The notes: generated by a model not told the origin, from the letters alone. A DNA stretch of 64,000 bases from Arthrobacter_H rhombi (GCF_039526245.1 NZ_BAAAIV010000019.1:155263-219262); one strand, 5' to 3'; shown: positions 43,569 through 51,538, counted from the first letter of the stretch. Numbers and translations are program-made.

Positions 43569-44072
43569 ATGTCTGTCCCCACCCGCTCCAGTGAGCCGGA
43601 CTTGGAGCAATCGCTGATCGAAGACTTCGGCTTGCACGTGGGCGGTGCCATGGGGTGGCCGCCGATGGCCGGGCGTGCCGCCGGGGTGCTCATGCTCAGT
43701 GAAGCGCCGATGACCCTGACGGAACTCCAAGAGGCCCTTGAGGCGAGCAAGGGGTCGGTCTCGGAAACCACGCGGCTGTTGATCGTCAATGGGGTCGTGG
43801 AACGCTTCAAGGAAGCCGGCCAGCGGCAGTTCGTGTTCCGGTGGCGTTCGGATGCATGGATCGGATGCCTCGAGCACCAGCTCAGGGCGACGACGGAGCT
43901 GCTTGCCTTCGCGCGGGAGTCGCAGGGCAAGGGGGAGGGCCTGCCAGCGGTGCAGCGCGAACGCCTGCGCGACATGGCCGACTATTACGTGTTCATCGTG
44001 GAGCGGCTGGAACGGTTGCTGGCCGACTATACGCAGCGGTGGGAAGCCGGCCGCGAGGAGACCGGGCGCTGA
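43569..44072 (+). CDS. GbsR/MarR-family transcriptional regulator
   Basis: 167 aa. The N-terminal FGLHVGGAMGWPPMAGRAAGVLML segment is typical of the GbsR branch. A winged helix follows (MTLTELQEALEASKGSVSETTRLLIVNGVVERFKEAGQRQFVF), then a helical dimerisation region (LPAVQRERLRDMADYYVFIVERLERLL). GbsR-type proteins repress choline-to-glycine-betaine genes and related osmoprotectant transport. It is divergent from the GMC/aldehyde dehydrogenase/M20D operon with a palindrome between, so it most likely controls that operon and itself. Confidence 0.87.
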   Translation: MSVPTRSSEPDLEQSLIEDFGLHVGGAMGWPPMAGRAAGVLMLSEAPMTLTELQEALEASKGSVSETTRLLIVNGVVERFKEAGQRQFVFRWRSDAWIGCLEHQLRATTELLAFARESQGKGEGLPAVQRERLRDMADYYVFIVERLERLLADYTQRWEAGREETGR

Positions 44073-44138
44073 GCTGGCAGGAGCCGCCCCCGGCTGGAAG
44101 CCGCATGCGCCGCCGCCGTGCTTGGCACTTGCGAGTCG

Positions 44139-44459
44139 CTAGTGCGCCGAGCCGGTCTCCACCAGCAGGACCCCGCCCATGATGAGGACGATGCCGATGG
44201 CCATGATCCAGTTCAGCGGTTCATTGAAGAGCAGCCGACTGGCCACGGCTGTCAGCGCGACGCCGAGCGCGGCCCAGATCCCGTAGGCGACGCCCAGGGC
44301 CATGCCGGCATCGAGGGTCAGCGCCAGGCAGGTGAACGCCAGCAGGTATCCGGCGGCGACCGGGACGTACCAGCACTTGCTGCCATGGGTGGCCATGCGC
44401 AGCGAGAGTGTGGCGCCGACTTCGCTGACGATGGCTGCGAGGAGCAGGATCCACGCCAT
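44139..44459 (-). CDS. SMR-family protein, second subunit of a pair
   Basis: 106 aa, four transmembrane helices, membrane Glu in AIVSEVGATLSLRMA, and LGVAYGIWAALGVALTAVAS. The start codon shares one base with the upstream SMR stop (TGATG), so the two subunits are made together, as in EbrAB- or YkkCD-type heterodimers. It is the intact version of the remnant at 33811-33888. Likely substrate class: organic cations or guanidinium. Confidence 0.88.
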   Translation of the reverse strand: MAWILLLAAIVSEVGATLSLRMATHGSKCWYVPVAAGYLLAFTCLALTLDAGMALGVAYGIWAALGVALTAVASRLLFNEPLNWIMAIGIVLIMGGVLLVETGSAH

Positions 44460-44806
44460 CAGCTGGCCACCCCGCTCTTGTTGGCTGCGTGCTGGGAGCC
44501 GAGCTCGACGGTGAGCACGCCGGCGATGATCAGCACGATCCCCGCCAGCATGGTGCCGGTGAGCGGTTCGTCGAAGACGACGGCGGAGGCGATGGCGGTG
44601 AGAGCCACCCCGGTCGCACCCCAGATCCCGTAGGCAACACCGAGCGGCATGCCCCGGCGCAGCACGGCGGCGAGGCAGATGAACGCGACCACGAAGCCGA
44701 CCGCCGTGACCGCGTACCAACCCGGGTTTCCGAGCGCCGCCTTCAGGGACATCGATCCGGTCACCTCGCTGAGGATGGCGCAGGCCAGCAGGATCCACTT
44801 CGTCAT
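44459..44806 (-). CDS. SMR-family protein, first subunit of a pair
   Basis: 115 aa; ATG 44806 taken because the protein then aligns end to end with the paralogue at 33888-34235 (MTKWILL.CAILSEVTGSMS). Four helices with the membrane Glu at about residue 14 and LGVAYGIWGATGVALTAIAS. The in-frame extension to 44872 is not conserved with the paralogue. First gene of the SMR pair; no guanidine riboswitch hairpins (ACGR loops) were recognised in the short upstream gap. Confidence 0.88.
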   Translation of the reverse strand: MTKWILLACAILSEVTGSMSLKAALGNPGWYAVTAVGFVVAFICLAAVLRRGMPLGVAYGIWGATGVALTAIASAVVFDEPLTGTMLAGIVLIIAGVLTVELGSQHAANKSGVAS

Positions 44807-44873
44807 GGGTCCATTGTCCCAGAGGCCGAAATCCCATGAGGCTGCAACGTGTGGTCGGGCCGCTTCTGCCAAG

Positions 44874-45599
44874 TCAGCTCCGCAGCGATATCCTCAAGCG
44901 CTTAACGCCGTTGGCGGCCTCGGGAAGCAACGCCATCCATGCTGGTCGATTGGCAAGATTTCCGAGCATATTGGATAAATGCCTTCTGGAGGCCGGGTCG
45001 TCGTCGTATCCGCGAAGATCTCGCGTCGTGACTACCGCCGCCAAGGTCAGGAAATCAATGACATGACGTTCGCGGCCCGGGTCGTCCACTATCTCCAACG
45101 GCGCAGCTTTGCCGATGAGTGCTCCCATGATCGTCGGGCGGTTCACCTTTCCGAATGAATCGCCTGCCATGACGTCGACGGTTTCGCTCTGTCTGACGGC
45201 CTGTTGGGTTGCCGGTGAGGCAATGGTCGTTCCGCCAGTTGCGCCAGGCCGCTTTTCACTGCGTTCCCCGGTGAAGCGGGGAATGAGGACATCGACTACC
45301 GCATTAGCTCGGATCCACCGATGTTGGTGGCCCGCCAATGATTCTCCTTGTGGCTTGAAGCCCAGCCTGAGGAGGGTCGATGTAAAAGTTCTCAGGTGCT
45401 GGGGATAGGTACGGATATCCAGACCGACGTCCGCATCAGTGGTCGCACGCGGTGTGGCGGAACCCCGCTCGACGGCATGAAGGAACACGGCCTGGCCGCC
45501 AATGAGGACCCAACCGTGTGGAAGCGCCTCGTAGATCTCGAAGACGGCGCGCCAGGACTCTTCCTGTGTGGGAAGCATCGCGGGGAGCCTAATGACCAT
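44874..45599 (-). CDS. Nucleotidyltransferase-fold protein, putative toxin partner
   Basis: 241 aa. IGGQAVFLHAVERGSATPRA leads to TTDADVGLDIRTYP: the GG-helix followed by TxDxD is the active-site layout of minimal nucleotidyltransferases and AbiEii-type toxins. The rest is mixed alpha/beta with no other motif I recognise. The start (ATG 45599) overlaps the end of the upstream helix-turn-helix gene by 11 nt, a common toxin/antitoxin arrangement with the regulator first. Alternatives are a housekeeping DUF-type nucleotidyltransferase. Stop at 44874 is only 67 nt from the SMR pair start. Confidence 0.65.
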   Translation of the reverse strand: MVIRLPAMLPTQEESWRAVFEIYEALPHGWVLIGGQAVFLHAVERGSATPRATTDADVGLDIRTYPQHLRTFTSTLLRLGFKPQGESLAGHQHRWIRANAVVDVLIPRFTGERSEKRPGATGGTTIASPATQQAVRQSETVDVMAGDSFGKVNRPTIMGALIGKAAPLEIVDDPGRERHVIDFLTLAAVVTTRDLRGYDDDPASRRHLSNMLGNLANRPAWMALLPEAANGVKRLRISLRS

Positions 45600-46257
45600 C
45601 GATAACGCTCCTCAAGATGGAACTGGATGCAGATTGTTCGCGTGGCCCGGGGCGTTCGGCCAGGTCCACTGCAGAGAAGATGGCCGGTACGTCCGCCGGA
45701 AGGCCATCGACGGCGCGCAAGATGACGTTCGCGTGCCGGTGGTCGCTGGCCGGGACAAGGTACCAATCTGCTGCGAGCTGGTCGAGGTCCGGCAGCGAAA
45801 CATAGGCTTCGATCTCGTTTCCTGGCAGGAGGCCAGATCGCGGATCAGAGACACCCGAGAGTTTGATTCGTGGGTCGTCGCGGAAGTCCGAGAGGTCGGA
45901 ATGACTGATCGAAAAGTCACAGCGCTTCGCCCGGGCAGGGAGCCAAGACATCAGTTGGCTCTTGGGGTCCTCATGGGCGCGAAGATGCCTGACGCGTTTC
46001 AGGAGTCGGTGTTTCTCGACTGCACTCAGGTTGGCGGGTTCCTTGTCCTCAAGTACCTGGGCCAAGGCCATTCCGTTTTTCGGTGACAACGGCCGTCCCG
46101 GAGCCTTGAGCCAGACCTTGCTTGAGAGTTCGCTTTCGTCGATGACCCAATGATTGCCAACTTTTTGCGCAATTACACGCTCATCATGGATGAGCTTCAG
46201 AACCCTTTCGGGTCGGACGCCCATCCTTCTTGCCGCGTCGGCTACGCCAATGACCAT
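45589..46257 (-). CDS. Helix-turn-helix protein preceding the nucleotidyltransferase, putative antitoxin
   Basis: 222 aa from ATG 46257. The first 50 residues are an excisionase/MerR-like HTH (IGVADAARRMGVRPERVLKL, GNHWVIDESEL), which binds DNA. The remainder (DFSISHSDLSDFRDDPRI, IEAYVSLPDLDQLAADWYLV, ANVILRAVDGLP) looks like a partner-binding domain and resembles no family I can name. It overlaps the nucleotidyltransferase gene. Antitoxin and autorepressor is a reasonable guess from order and overlap, unproven. Confidence 0.6.
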   Translation of the reverse strand: MVIGVADAARRMGVRPERVLKLIHDERVIAQKVGNHWVIDESELSSKVWLKAPGRPLSPKNGMALAQVLEDKEPANLSAVEKHRLLKRVRHLRAHEDPKSQLMSWLPARAKRCDFSISHSDLSDFRDDPRIKLSGVSDPRSGLLPGNEIEAYVSLPDLDQLAADWYLVPASDHRHANVILRAVDGLPADVPAIFSAVDLAERPGPREQSASSSILRSVIDGH

Positions 46258-46445
46258 TACACAATCATACGCCCACCAGTACCATTGTGAAATAGTTCCG
46301 TGAAGCCGGGGGGCGGGGCGCCGACAAGGGGGGCCTGCCAACGCTCGAAGCCTCGAGCGCCGCCGTCGTGCTCCTATGCCCTGCACGCCGTGTCTTTCCT
46401 TACCGGACCGCCTAGGATCGACCCCACCGACGTGAAGGGGTTCCC

Positions 46446-47009
46446 ATGCGCAGCGTGACCTATTCGATGGGCGTTTCCCTGGACGGCTACGTCGTCGGGC
46501 CGGACGGGACGTTCGACTGGTCGGAACCGGACGGGCAGGTCTTCCAGTTCTACCTCGACGAGCTCAAGGCGCTCGGCGTCCACCTCATGGGACGGCGGCT
46601 CTACGAGACCATGCTGTACTGGGAGACGGCCGACGAGGACCCGGAACTGGGCACCGCAGAGCGGGAATGGACCAGACTCTGGAAGCCGCTGCCGAAGGTG
46701 GTGTTCTCTCGGACCTTGCCGGACGTCCAGGGGAATGCCCGGCTGGCCACCGGGGGCGTTGCGGAGGAGATCGCCTCGTTGCGGGATGAACCGGGAACGG
46801 ACGACATCGCCATCGGCGGAGCGGGCCTCGCCGCCGAAGCGGCGGCTGCGGGACTGATTGACGAGTACCAGATCATGGTGTCCCCGGTGCTGGTCGGCGG
46901 CGGGACGCCCTACTTCGGCCACGATGAGCACCGGGCTGACCTGGAATTGGTAGAGACGCGCGTCTTCCAGTCCGGGGCCGTCTTCCTGCGCTACCGGGTC
47001 CGCCGGTAG
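46446..47009 (+). CDS. Dihydrofolate reductase-like (RibD C-terminal domain) protein
   Basis: 187 aa. VTYSMGVSLDGYVVGPDG at the N-terminus, LMGRRLYETMLYW, KVVFSRTLPD, DDIAIGGAGLAAEAAAAGLIDEYQIMVSPVLVGGG and a C-terminal SGAVFLRYRV are typical of the small standalone RibD_C/DHFR-fold reductases. These use NADPH; substrate is usually unknown and true folate reduction is unlikely. ATG 46446 follows GAAGGGG. Monocistronic by position. Confidence 0.87.
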   Translation: MRSVTYSMGVSLDGYVVGPDGTFDWSEPDGQVFQFYLDELKALGVHLMGRRLYETMLYWETADEDPELGTAEREWTRLWKPLPKVVFSRTLPDVQGNARLATGGVAEEIASLRDEPGTDDIAIGGAGLAAEAAAAGLIDEYQIMVSPVLVGGGTPYFGHDEHRADLELVETRVFQSGAVFLRYRVRR

Positions 47010-47286
47010 ACGGGTGGGATGGCCCAGGTAGTGCCGTTTTCCACGGCACCATTGCGGAGCTCCGACGTGCAGTCGCGAGCCCGGTGCCGGCAACGTGCCG
47101 GTGGTGTTGACCGGCCGGGACGGGGTCAGCGGAGCGAATCCGCTGCACCGGGTGATGCCAAGGTCGTCGGCGATGGACGTACCGCGCTACACGCTGCCAC
47201 TGGGTGTTTTCGGCTGCGGAAGAGGGCGTGTGGCTGAGGACCGGGTGGGAGGGGCCCGACGCGTGGGCTGAGCTGATCATGAAATG
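47010..47286. other. Short gene-free stretch
   Basis: About 280 nt between the DHFR-like gene and its terminator. Open frames here have no supportable composition or motif. Confidence 0.4.
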
Positions 47287-47327
47287 CCGAGAGGTCGGCA
47301 CCCCTCAAGTGGGTGTCGACCTCTCGG
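47287..47327. terminator. Hairpin between convergent genes
   Basis: CCGAGAGGTCGGCACCC (47287-47303) and GGGTGTCGACCTCTCGG (47311-47327) pair over 17 positions with one G-U/A-C difference, 7-nt loop. Placed between a plus-strand and a minus-strand gene, so probably bidirectional. Confidence 0.65.
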
Positions 47328-47341
47328 TATGGCGTGATTGC

Positions 47342-47914
47342 TCAGGCGACGGCGAATCCGCCGGTCCACTGGATCTTCTCGCCTGCGGCCAAGGTCAGCT
47401 GCAGGAAGCCCATGGCTTCCAGTTCGCGGGCACGGGACAGGGTGCCGGCGTCCAGCGCCTTCACTCCACCAGCGGAAACGATGCCCGCCAGCTCCGCCTT
47501 GGCTGCGGCGTCGTCACCGGCGATGAGCACGGTGGTGGCGTTCGGACCCACCGAGTGGGAGGACAGGGTGGCGGCGAAGTTGGTGTTGAAGGCCTTGAGG
47601 ACCGTGGACTTCGGCAGGGCGGCGGCAAGCTCCGCGGTGGCGGAGGAATCGGCCGGGACAACCAGCGAGTCGAAGGTCTCGAAGTTCAGCGGGTTGGTGA
47701 TGTCGACCACGACCTTGCCGGCCAGCTGATCGCCGCGCGCTTCGACGATGGACTTCAGCGCGGGGTAGGGCACAGCCAGGATGACGATGTCGCCGGAGAC
47801 TGCCTTGTCGGCATCCTGGCTGTTCAGGAGTTCGACGTTGTTTCCGCCGGCGCTGACGATGGACGAGATGGCCTGGCCCATGTTGCCGGATCCGATGATG
47901 CTGATGTTCGCCAC
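47342..47914 (-). CDS. NADP(H)-binding oxidoreductase, F420-dependent NADP reductase-like
   Basis: 190 aa from GTG 47914 with AAGGAG upstream. N-terminal Rossmann motif ISIIGSGNMGQAI, then DIVILAVPYPALKSIVE, VVVDITNPLNFETFDSLVVP, VLKAFNTNFAATL and VLIAGDD. This is the layout of the small FNO/ProC-like reductases that bind NADP. True F420 use is not certain. A perfect 8-bp dyad lies 20-40 nt upstream of the start, so it is probably repressed by an unlinked MarR/HxlR-type regulator. Confidence 0.82.
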   Translation of the reverse strand: MANISIIGSGNMGQAISSIVSAGGNNVELLNSQDADKAVSGDIVILAVPYPALKSIVEARGDQLAGKVVVDITNPLNFETFDSLVVPADSSATAELAAALPKSTVLKAFNTNFAATLSSHSVGPNATTVLIAGDDAAAKAELAGIVSAGGVKALDAGTLSRARELEAMGFLQLTLAAGEKIQWTGGFAVA

Positions 47915-47933
47915 GATGTGCTCCTTATGAGGT

Positions 47934-47953
47934 TTACTTGATGCTTCAAGTAA
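47934..47953. promoter_or_regulatory. Dyad TTACTTGA-TGCT-TCAAGTAA
   Basis: Perfect 8-bp inverted repeat with a 4-nt spacer, 20 bp before the reductase start. The form is that of a MarR/HxlR-type operator. No such regulator is adjacent. Confidence 0.6.
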
Positions 47954-48041
47954 TACTGTACGCCTATGCCATTGAAGCGTCAAGGGTTTGTTGTGGTTGG
48001 GCCCAGTCCGGGAGTGGGGGAGGCGGCCCTGGCTGGACGTG

Positions 48042-48094
48042 CCGCGGGGTTGCGACGTGCCCGATGGGTCATGCAGCGCATCGCAACCCCGCGG
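48042..48094. terminator. 14-bp hairpin with 25-nt loop
   Basis: CCGCGGGGTTGCGA (48042-48055) pairs perfectly with TCGCAACCCCGCGG (48081-48094). About 40 nt beyond the stop of the minus-strand SRPBCC gene. Confidence 0.5.
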
Positions 48095-48131
48095 TGGACG
48101 TGTGTCCCGGCTGTCGCCAGGCCAGGTGGCG

Positions 48132-48596
48132 CTAGGCCTGCGAGACGGCGGAGGCGAGGTTGCCGAGGGATGCCTCGAGTGCTTCCTGGCCGACGACGGG
48201 GAAGCTGGCCTTCTTCAGGGTCTCCTTGTCGGTGACGGCACTCCAGTCGTAGGTGATCGAGACTTCGGTGGCATCCGGTCCCTGGGGTTCAAGTTCCCAG
48301 ACCCATTCCCATCCCGCGGGCTGTTCACCCTGCGGGGCGGTCTTCCAGGCCAGCAGCTTGTTCTCGTCAAAGCCGACAACATGGTTGTCGGTCTTGTAGT
48401 CACCGCCCTTCTTCTCCCAGGTCATGTTCATGGTGAAGACCTGGCCCGATGAGGTGATGCGGTCCGTCTTGTCGTCGGATACCACCATGCCGGAGCCGTC
48501 GATCTGGGCGTGGTGTTCCGGGTTGGAGAGCACCTGGAAGATGGTGTCCGCCGAAGCGTCGATGACCCTCGATGCGGAGATTTTCGTTTCGGTCAT
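48132..48596 (-). CDS. SRPBCC (START/Bet v1-like) family protein
   Basis: 154 aa from ATG 48596 (an in-frame GTG lies 9 nt earlier). ISASRVIDASADTIFQVLSNPEHHAQIDGSG is the typical N-terminus of the polyketide cyclase/SRPBCC family. The middle has FTMNMTWEKKGGDYKTDNHV and WVWELEPQGPDATEVSITYDW, and a long C-terminal helix follows. It forms a deep hydrophobic pocket; ligand unknown. Confidence 0.85.
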   Translation of the reverse strand: MTETKISASRVIDASADTIFQVLSNPEHHAQIDGSGMVVSDDKTDRITSSGQVFTMNMTWEKKGGDYKTDNHVVGFDENKLLAWKTAPQGEQPAGWEWVWELEPQGPDATEVSITYDWSAVTDKETLKKASFPVVGQEALEASLGNLASAVSQA

Positions 48597-48722
48597 GGAA
48601 TGCACCTTTCGTTGGACGTCATGGCCTTTCGGCCGGAAGGCACCACGATAGGCGCTTCGGCAGCTGACGTCGATGGAATGTGGACGGACGCTCCAGGGAG
48701 TGGGGCTTCGCCGCAGTCTTTC

Positions 48723-49973
48723 TCAGAGGAAGGGGCGGAGGGGGATCAGGACCAGTTCGCTGAACTTGGCAGCGATGTTCTGGCGCTTCCACTCGGTGAG
48801 CGTGAGCTTCCGGCTATTGCTGCTGTCGACCTCGAAGATCTGCTCCATCTTGGCTGCGATGTCGGCATCGTGGATCTCGAGGTTCGTTTCGTAGTTCCCC
48901 GTCAGGCTCAACCGGTCGATGTTGGCGGTGCCGATGGTGGACCATTCGCCGTCGATGGTTGCTGTCTTGGCGTGGATCATGGCGTTGCGGTAGAGCAGGA
49001 CGGTGACCCCCTCCTTGAGCAGGCTGGTGAAGAACCCGCGGGCGAGCCAGTCGGCGAGGACGTGGTTTGAATCCTCGGGGACGATCAACCGGACATCGAC
49101 GCCCCGCCGGCTGGCTGCGAGCAGCGAATCGAGGATCTGCTGGTCGGGGATGAAGTAGGCGGTGGTGATGTAGATGTGCTCGCTGGCCCGGTTGATGGCG
49201 TCGAGGTAGACGCCGCGGATCGGATAGACCAAGTGGGAGGGCATGTTGTTGGCCGTGCTCAGGTGCGGGTCCCAGGTGCCCGGGCGCTGGTGCTCGATTT
49301 CCGGTCGGCCGTAGGCGGTGTTCCAGACGTCCAGGAACGCCTGGCGCAGTTCCCACGCCGCGGGGCCCTGGATGCGCAGATGGGTGTCGCGCCACTCGGT
49401 CGCGTAGAGGTCGCCGATGTTGTAGCCCCCGGCGAACGAGGTGTGGCCGTCGACGACCAGGATCTTGCGGTGGTCCAGGCCGGTGCTGCGCAGCGGGGTG
49501 AACAACCGCGACGGGCGAATGACCGGGAACCGGTACACGTGGATCTTGGGGTCGAAGTCGTAGAACGACGCGGGGACGACGAGGTTGGCGAAGCCGTCGT
49601 AGATGACGAAGACGTCGACGCCGCGGCGGGCGGCCGCGTTCAGTGCGTCCCGGAAGCGGCGCCCGGTGGCGTCGCCCTTCCAGATGAAGGTCTCCAGGAG
49701 GATCTGTTCCTCGGCGCCGTCGATGGCGGCGATCATGTCGTCATAGAGGTCCTGGCCATAGGTGTAGATCTTCGTATCCGAGTCCGAGACCCGGCCATCG
49801 AACGTACCGGGGCGGGGGAATCCCGTGCGTTTGGACCGTTGGCTGCGCTTGATGGCATCGAAGACCACCAGCCCGGCGATGACGGTGGCCTGAAGGGCCG
49901 CGAACGCCAGGACCAGTCGGGCGGTGGTCTTTTGCAGCGTTGCGGCAAGGGGCTTCGGGATCAATGAAGGCAT
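48723..49973 (-). CDS. Phospholipase D-type phosphatidyltransferase (cardiolipin synthase-like)
   Basis: 416 aa, one N-terminal transmembrane helix (LVLAFAALQATVIAGLVVFD). Two full HKD motifs: DHRKILVVDGHTSFAGGYN (about 168-186) and IHAKTATIDGEWSTIGTANID (His about 343). EQILLETFIWKGDATGRRF and FIPDQQILDSLLAASRRGVDVRLIVP are usual for bacterial cardiolipin synthases. It would make cardiolipin from phosphatidylglycerol at the membrane. A second such protein is at 62205-63671. Confidence 0.87.
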   Translation of the reverse strand: MPSLIPKPLAATLQKTTARLVLAFAALQATVIAGLVVFDAIKRSQRSKRTGFPRPGTFDGRVSDSDTKIYTYGQDLYDDMIAAIDGAEEQILLETFIWKGDATGRRFRDALNAAARRGVDVFVIYDGFANLVVPASFYDFDPKIHVYRFPVIRPSRLFTPLRSTGLDHRKILVVDGHTSFAGGYNIGDLYATEWRDTHLRIQGPAAWELRQAFLDVWNTAYGRPEIEHQRPGTWDPHLSTANNMPSHLVYPIRGVYLDAINRASEHIYITTAYFIPDQQILDSLLAASRRGVDVRLIVPEDSNHVLADWLARGFFTSLLKEGVTVLLYRNAMIHAKTATIDGEWSTIGTANIDRLSLTGNYETNLEIHDADIAAKMEQIFEVDSSNSRKLTLTEWKRQNIAAKFSELVLIPLRPFL

Positions 49974-50034
49974 ATGCAGACACTATCTGCAGGGGCGGTG
50001 CCCATGCATTAATTCCCGGTGGCATCCTGGACCG

Positions 50035-50073
50035 CAGCACGACGGCGGAACCTGAGGTTCCGCCGTCGTGCTG
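50035..50073. terminator. Perfect 18-bp hairpin
   Basis: CAGCACGACGGCGGAACC (50035-50052), loop TGA, GGTTCCGCCGTCGTGCTG (50056-50073). Just downstream of the stop of the minus-strand SDR fragment at 50089. No T-tract. Confidence 0.65.
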
Positions 50074-50088
50074 GGTGATCCTGGGGGG

Positions 50089-50541
50089 TCAGTACTTGGA
50101 GGACTGGCCGCCGTCGATCGGGATGACTGCCGCGTTGATGAAGCCGGCGTTGCCGGAGAGCAGGAAGGCGACGGGCTGGCCGACTTCCTCGGGCTTGCCG
50201 AAGCGCTTCATCGGGTTGGGCTCCACGAACGCCTGGCCGGCCTCTTCCCAGTGCTCGGGGTCGATCTGCTTCAGCGAGCCCTCGACCATCGGGGTCATGA
50301 TGGCGCCGGGGGCGATGGCGTTGATCTGGATGCCGTGCTGGCCGTACTCGATGGCCGAGTTACGGGTCAGGCCGACGACGCCGTGCTTGGCTGCTGCGTA
50401 GCCGGACTGGTTGCCCACGCCGCGGATGCCGCCGACGGAGGCGGTGTTCACGACGGCGCCGGAGCCCTGTTCGCGCATGACCTTCAGGACGTGCTTGAGG
50501 CCGATGATGGCGGAGGCTAGGTTGGTCCGTCCTGGCACCAT
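50089..50541 (-). pseudogene. SDR-family oxidoreductase lacking its N-terminal half
   Basis: The 3' part encodes a clear short-chain dehydrogenase: GSGAVVNTASVGGIRGV (Ser of the catalytic triad), SGYAAAKHGVVGLTRNSAIEYG (YxxxK), INAIAPGAIMTPM, and INAAVIPIDGG. The NAD-binding N-terminus (TGxxxGxG and NNAG, about 100 residues) is missing: similarity begins at LASAIIGLKHVL and the frame opens with unrelated MVPGRT. Without the cofactor site it cannot be active. Its 5' break lies about 30 nt from the break of the M20 fragment on the other strand. Confidence 0.85.
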
Positions 50542-50570
50542 GAAGACTTGAAGTGAGACTAGCGCTGTTT

Positions 50571-50756
50571 GAGATCGGGACCAGTCTGGCTCCGTAGCGG
50601 GAGAAGGGGGTCTCCGAAGGGAGCCTTGCCGGCCAGTGTGTGTTGGACAACGACTAGCTCACGGCCATGCACGGCAACAACGAGCCGATCCACGTGGCGG
50701 CGTTTAAACTGGGCGATGACTTCATGCACCAAGTGCTCGGGCAGTTCCGGGGCTGA
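50571..50756 (+). pseudogene. Decayed C-terminal fragment of an M20 peptidase
   Basis: Translated in frame it reads GTSLAP*REKG, then a disrupted stretch, then VLDND*LTAMHGNNEPIHVA and GDDFMHQVLGQFRG before TGA 50754-50756. The intact peptidase at 37113-38633 ends GTSLAPWREKG, VLDNEQLIAMHGNNERIYVE, GSDFMYTVFEQFRD. So this is the last 60 or so codons of a paralogue with at least two stop codons. The region just upstream (50542-50570) is the junction with the truncated SDR. Confidence 0.85.
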
Positions 50757-50905
50757 GTCGCGTGCCGAAGAAGAATGAACGTTGTGTGTCAGGTTCCCCG
50801 GGGAGGACTAGTGGTTCGCAGTTCAAATTCGGAAGTCAAGGGGACCAAGACTCCGTTGCCATGGGCAAGGCTGCGTCGTAGACGTGCAGCCATTGGAACT
50901 GACGC

Positions 50906-51283
50906 TCAATTCAAATTACGGCCTGCATACCGCGAAAAGCGTAGGAATAGCAGCCGGATTCCAGCTCTCCACGGACTCGTCATTTCCTCCGGGAACTTTG
51001 AGGCAAACAATATTAGAGCGGAGAAACACAGGAGAAATGAGGAGGGAAGGCTAAGAGCGAGTACCCACATTCGCGTTGCTCCTCCACCAGCGATAACAAG
51101 GGTCAGCACCCCCGCCCCGAATCCGCACAGGATCGAGGCCAACTCCAGACTCGAGCGCAATTGACGAAAAATCAGCTTGGTGGATTCGGCCACTGCGTCT
51201 TGACGGGGTCGTTTGAAGTACCACGAAAAGAGGAGACAACATCCGGACACTGAGATCAGTAGTGCGGCGAGGATTTCGAGCAA
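50906..51283 (-). CDS. Hypothetical small membrane protein
   Basis: 125 aa. Three hydrophobic segments (MLEILAALLISVSGCCLLFS; LASILCGFGAGVLTLVIAG; WVLALSLPSSFLLCFSALIL), with a basic stretch after the first (YFKRPRQD) and a basic C-terminus (RLLFLRFSRYAGRNLN). The surrounding DNA (50800-51400) is visibly less GC-rich than its neighbours. No family recognised. The opposite-strand frame at 50775-51164 lacks such features. Start and reality are moderately supported. Confidence 0.5.
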   Translation of the reverse strand: MLEILAALLISVSGCCLLFSWYFKRPRQDAVAESTKLIFRQLRSSLELASILCGFGAGVLTLVIAGGGATRMWVLALSLPSSFLLCFSALILFASKFPEEMTSPWRAGIRLLFLRFSRYAGRNLN

Positions 51284-51475
51284 TGGCCAGCCCTTCTGGG
51301 ACCTTGGATATTCAGGTGGGAACTGAGCAAACGGCTTGCGGGGGCATCCCGGATTGACTTCGGCACTCCCGCTGATAGTAGCGATCGTCGGTCAAGCAAA
51401 GAAATTCGTATTTGCTTTAAGCCGTGAAGGCGCTGCCGGAGCCCCTTGGCTGCGGTCCACTCGAGACATGAAGGA

Positions 51476-51509
51476 GGACGACGGCGATGCCTGTGCACCG
51501 CCGTCGTCC
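51476..51509. terminator. 11-bp hairpin downstream of the M20D operon
   Basis: GGACGACGGCG (51476-51486), 12-nt loop, CGCCGTCGTCC (51499-51509). It follows the stop of the minus-strand M20D gene at 51539 by 29 nt. Confidence 0.6.
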
Positions 51510-51538
51510 CCCTGTGTTGTCCGTGCCGGGAGCGGAAG

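Noticed and set aside
50775..51164. Plus-strand frame of 129 codons
   Set aside because: Opposite a frame with three clear hydrophobic helices; this one has no domain-like features.
34886..51509. A dispersed repeat family based on GCCGTCGTG in several terminators (34918, 46366, 50062, related 51500)
   Set aside because: The shared core is only 9 bases in GC-rich DNA and also occurs inside coding sequence (about 37130), so chance is a sufficient explanation.
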